Assembly: GCA_016199625.1 (NCBI GenBank)
Contig: JACQGI010000029.1
Coordinates: forward strand, 1 to 52,356
DNA length: 52,356 nucleotides
Direction of reading: 5' to 3'
Source of the DNA: Acidobacteriota bacterium
Lineage (GTDB): Bacteria > Acidobacteriota > Vicinamibacteria > Fen-336
Each line of letters starts with the position of its first letter. The stretch's first letter is position 1. The notes under the pieces were generated by a model. The model was not told the origin of the DNA and made no database searches. It saw only the letters and a list, made by a program, of their open reading frames with translations. Position numbers and translations under genes: made by a program. Of the stretch, positions 50,480-52,356 are shown piece after piece.

Positions 50480-52356
50480 GGGCCCACGGACCGGTCGGTA
50501 GCGCCCTCGCGATCCTGGGCGTGCTGCTCTCGGCCATCGCACTCCTCGATCCCCAGCGCCCAGCCCTCCAGCCGTTGGGGCCGGGGATCGCCGTGGCGGG
50601 GCTCCTCCTCCGGCGGCGAGGAGGCCATGGCGACGCCCCGACGGTCCTCGCGGTCGTCCTCTCCGCGGCGTTCGCCACGGGCGCCGCCGTGGGTCCCGAG
50701 TTCGGAGCGGACTCCCCCAGCTACTACGTCTACCTGCGCTCGGCCGCCTTCGACCGCGACCTCGACTTCACCAACGAATGGGTCCACTGGGACTATCGCC
50801 TGCGGCGGCTCACGCCCACGGGCCTGCGGCGCAACGTGCAGTCGGTGGGCCCGGCGGTGCTCTGGAGCCCGTTCTTCCTTGCGGCTCACGTCTACGTCCT
50901 CGCCGACGGCGTCCTGGGAGGCCACCGCTACGCGGCCGACGGCTACAGCGCGCCGTATCGGCGCTCGACGGCCCTCGGGACCCTCACCCTGGTCGTCCTC
51001 GGCGCCGGACTCCTCTTCCACGCCCTCGCGGCGCGCCACGGTCCGGGGGTGGCCCTCGTGGCCGTAGTGGGCGCGAGCGCCGCGTCCCCGATCCTCTACT
51101 ACGCCTTCGTCATGCCCACGATGGCCCACGGCCCCGCCTTCGCCGTGGCCGCAGCAGCGGTGGCGGCGCTCCTGGCCGTGCGGGACGTGCCGTCGCTGCG
51201 GGGATGGGTTCTCGTGGGCGCCGCCCTCGGCGCCCTGGCGCTGGCCCGCTGGCAGGCGGTCGTCTTCGCCCTCCTCGTCGGCCTGGTGGCAGCCGAGGGG
51301 CTCGTGCGCCGCACCGTGCGGCCGGTCTTCGTCGCCGCCGCGGCGGCGGCGGCGCTCCTGGCCTTCGCGCCGCAGCTCCTCGCCTGGCAGGCATTGTTCG
51401 GCCGGGCCCTGACGATGCCGCAGGGCGGCGGGTTCGTGGACTGGTCCTCCCCCCACTTCCTCGACACCCTCGTGGCCGCCGACCACGGCCTCTTCTCCTG
51501 GACGCCCGTCCTGCTGGTTGCGCTCCTCGGCCTCGTGGCCGCGCTCCCCCGGGACCCGCTGCTCCACGGCGGCGCGATCCTCGTTCTCCTCGCCACGGCC
51601 TGGGTGAACGGGGGCGTCTCGACCTGGACCGGCGGCGACGCCTTCGGGGCGCGCCGCTTCGACGCCGTGATCCCCCTCCTGGCCCTGGGCCTCGCCGTGG
51701 CCGTCGAACGAGCGGCGGCCCTCGCGCGGCGCCGGCCCCTGCTCGTGCCCGCCGCCGGCGTCGGGCTCCTCGTCCTCTGGAACGTGGGGCTCCTCGTCTC
51801 GTTCCGGGAAGGGCTCTATCCAGAGGCGGCGCCCCTCGATCGCGTGGCGGGCACGCAGGGACGGAATCTCCGCCGCGGCCTCCAGACCCTCGCCGGAACC
51901 CTCGGGGGCGCCCGGGCGCGCGCCCTCGTGTACCGCGCCCTCGGGGGCGAGTACGTCTACACGCATCGCGTCAAGGACGGAGTGATCGACCTGGGCGGCG
52001 AGGACGCGGAGCTGCTCCACGGCGAATGGTCCCCGCCACGGCGCAAGCCCGGCGAGCCGAGCTTTCGGTGGGCGCTCCATCCCGCCGCGTGCGTCCGCCT
52101 TCCCCTCGAGTCGCCCCGGGAGCTGCCCGTGGCCGTGACGCTCAGGGCGCCCCTGGACGCGCAGCCCCAGCGCGCCACCGTGTCCCTGAACGGACGCGAT
52201 GTCGGGCCACTCGACGTGCCCGTCGAGTGGGGTGAGATCCGTGCGACCTTCCCGGCCGAGGCGGTCCTCCCGGGAGAGAACGACCTCTGCCTGCGCTTCA
52301 CCAGTGCCCTGCCCAGCGAGAACGAGGGGGTGCGCCTCGCGGCCCAGGTCGCGCGG
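50476..52356 (+). CDS. Polytopic membrane glycosyltransferase-like protein (C-terminus outside window)
   Basis: From TTG 50476, overlapping the GT4 stop (TTGA), one open frame runs 627 codons to the window edge. The first about 450 residues have roughly ten hydrophobic helices (LAILGVLLSAIALL, LAVVLSAAFATGAAVG, LVVLGAGLLFHALAA and others). An early acidic loop EFGADSPSYYVYLRS and a later STWTGGDAFGARRFD resemble GT39/GT-C polyprenyl-sugar glycosyltransferases, with WTGG-FG-R like the WWGG-FGxR loop of that group. The last about 130 residues look like a periplasmic beta domain. It would use the lipid-linked sugar made by the GT2 enzyme, by inference. Confidence 0.75.
   Translation, partial: MRAHGPVGSALAILGVLLSAIALLDPQRPALQPLGPGIAVAGLLLRRRGGHGDAPTVLAVVLSAAFATGAAVGPEFGADSPSYYVYLRSAAFDRDLDFTNEWVHWDYRLRRLTPTGLRRNVQSVGPAVLWSPFFLAAHVYVLADGVLGGHRYAADGYSAPYRRSTALGTLTLVVLGAGLLFHALAARHGPGVALVAVVGASAASPILYYAFVMPTMAHGPAFAVAAAAVAALLAVRDVPSLRGWVLVGAALGALALARWQAVVFALLVGLVAAEGLVRRTVRPVFVAAAAAAALLAFAPQLLAWQALFGRALTMPQGGGFVDWSSPHFLDTLVAADHGLFSWTPVLLVALLGLVAALPRDPLLHGGAILVLLATAWVNGGVSTWTGGDAFGARRFDAVIPLLALGLAVAVERAAALARRRPLLVPAAGVGLLVLWNVGLLVSFREGLYPEAAPLDRVAGTQGRNLRRGLQTLAGTLGGARARALVYRALGGEYVYTHRVKDGVIDLGGEDAELLHGEWSPPRRKPGEPSFRWALHPAACVRLPLESPRELPVAVTLRAPLDAQPQRATVSLNGRDVGPLDVPVEWGEIRATFPAEAVLPGENDLCLRFTSALPSENEGVRLAAQVAR

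Overview
The window is very GC-rich (around 70 % by eye), densely packed chromosome from a Gram-negative, diderm bacterium. lpxC (lipid A), an Omp85 assembly protein, a TamB-like protein and lipoproteins show an outer membrane. Two -24/-12 promoters and an AAA+ enhancer-binding protein show sigma-54 control. The gene order dprA-topA-trmFO-xerC-hslV-hslU is an ancient conserved block. GC content, gene set and an intergenic CACAGAG palindrome fit Acidobacteriota, Methylomirabilota/Rokubacteria or Myxococcota-type lineages; the sequence alone does not let me choose. I see no phage, IS element, CRISPR array, tRNA or rRNA.

Layout. (1) 1-5.2 kb, minus: uvrD/pcrA (3' end outside the window), glmS, glmU and a TPR protein. 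The glm pair makes UDP-GlcNAc, the substrate lineage for LpxC. (2) 5.2-10.4 kb, plus: uvrA, a class V aminotransferase fold enzyme and lpxC; lpxC has its own sigma-54 type promoter. (3) 10.4-12.2 kb, minus: ECF sigma factor, STAS protein, unknown 101-residue protein and exported DUF1573 protein. (4) 12.2-17.85 kb, minus: rplU, a terminator-like hairpin, then rpmA-obgE-nadD-rsfS-sigma-54 activator-dksA-comF-phospholipase C-fold protein, mostly with 4-bp stop/start overlaps. (5) 17.9-21.9 kb, minus: a sigma-54 promoter driving an exported TPR protein, a lipoprotein and a 983-residue protein that joins a zinc peptidase domain, a beta-propeller and an Omp85-like barrel. (6) 22.2-33.9 kb, plus: dprA-topA-trmFO-xerC, then an inserted module (ECF sigma, zinc-finger anti-sigma, exported protein, and a membrane protein on the minus strand), then hslV-hslU and an FN3 lipoprotein. 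(7) 33.9-38.5 kb, plus: a decayed FAH-family gene, a transaldolase-family gene, a stub of an FmdB-type gene, and a three-subunit biotin-dependent acyl-CoA carboxylase interrupted by a palindromic repeat. (8) 38.6-45.7 kb, plus: TamB-like, a seven-POTRA Omp85 protein and a SurA-N-only chaperone. (9) 45.6-52.4 kb: a glycosyltransferase cluster, four genes minus and two plus, diverging from one promoter region; the last gene runs off the window.

The best candidate for an undescribed system is region 5 together with the sigma-54 signals: two sigma-54 promoters serve two envelope loci (lpxC and the peptidase-propeller-barrel operon), and the one enhancer-binding protein in the window lacks a sensory domain and carries Gln in place of the Walker B Glu. 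The regulatory link is inference. Promoters found here also share an unusual extended -10 (TGTGCTAnnnT), in two cases exactly 7 nt from the ATG, which implies leaderless mRNAs.
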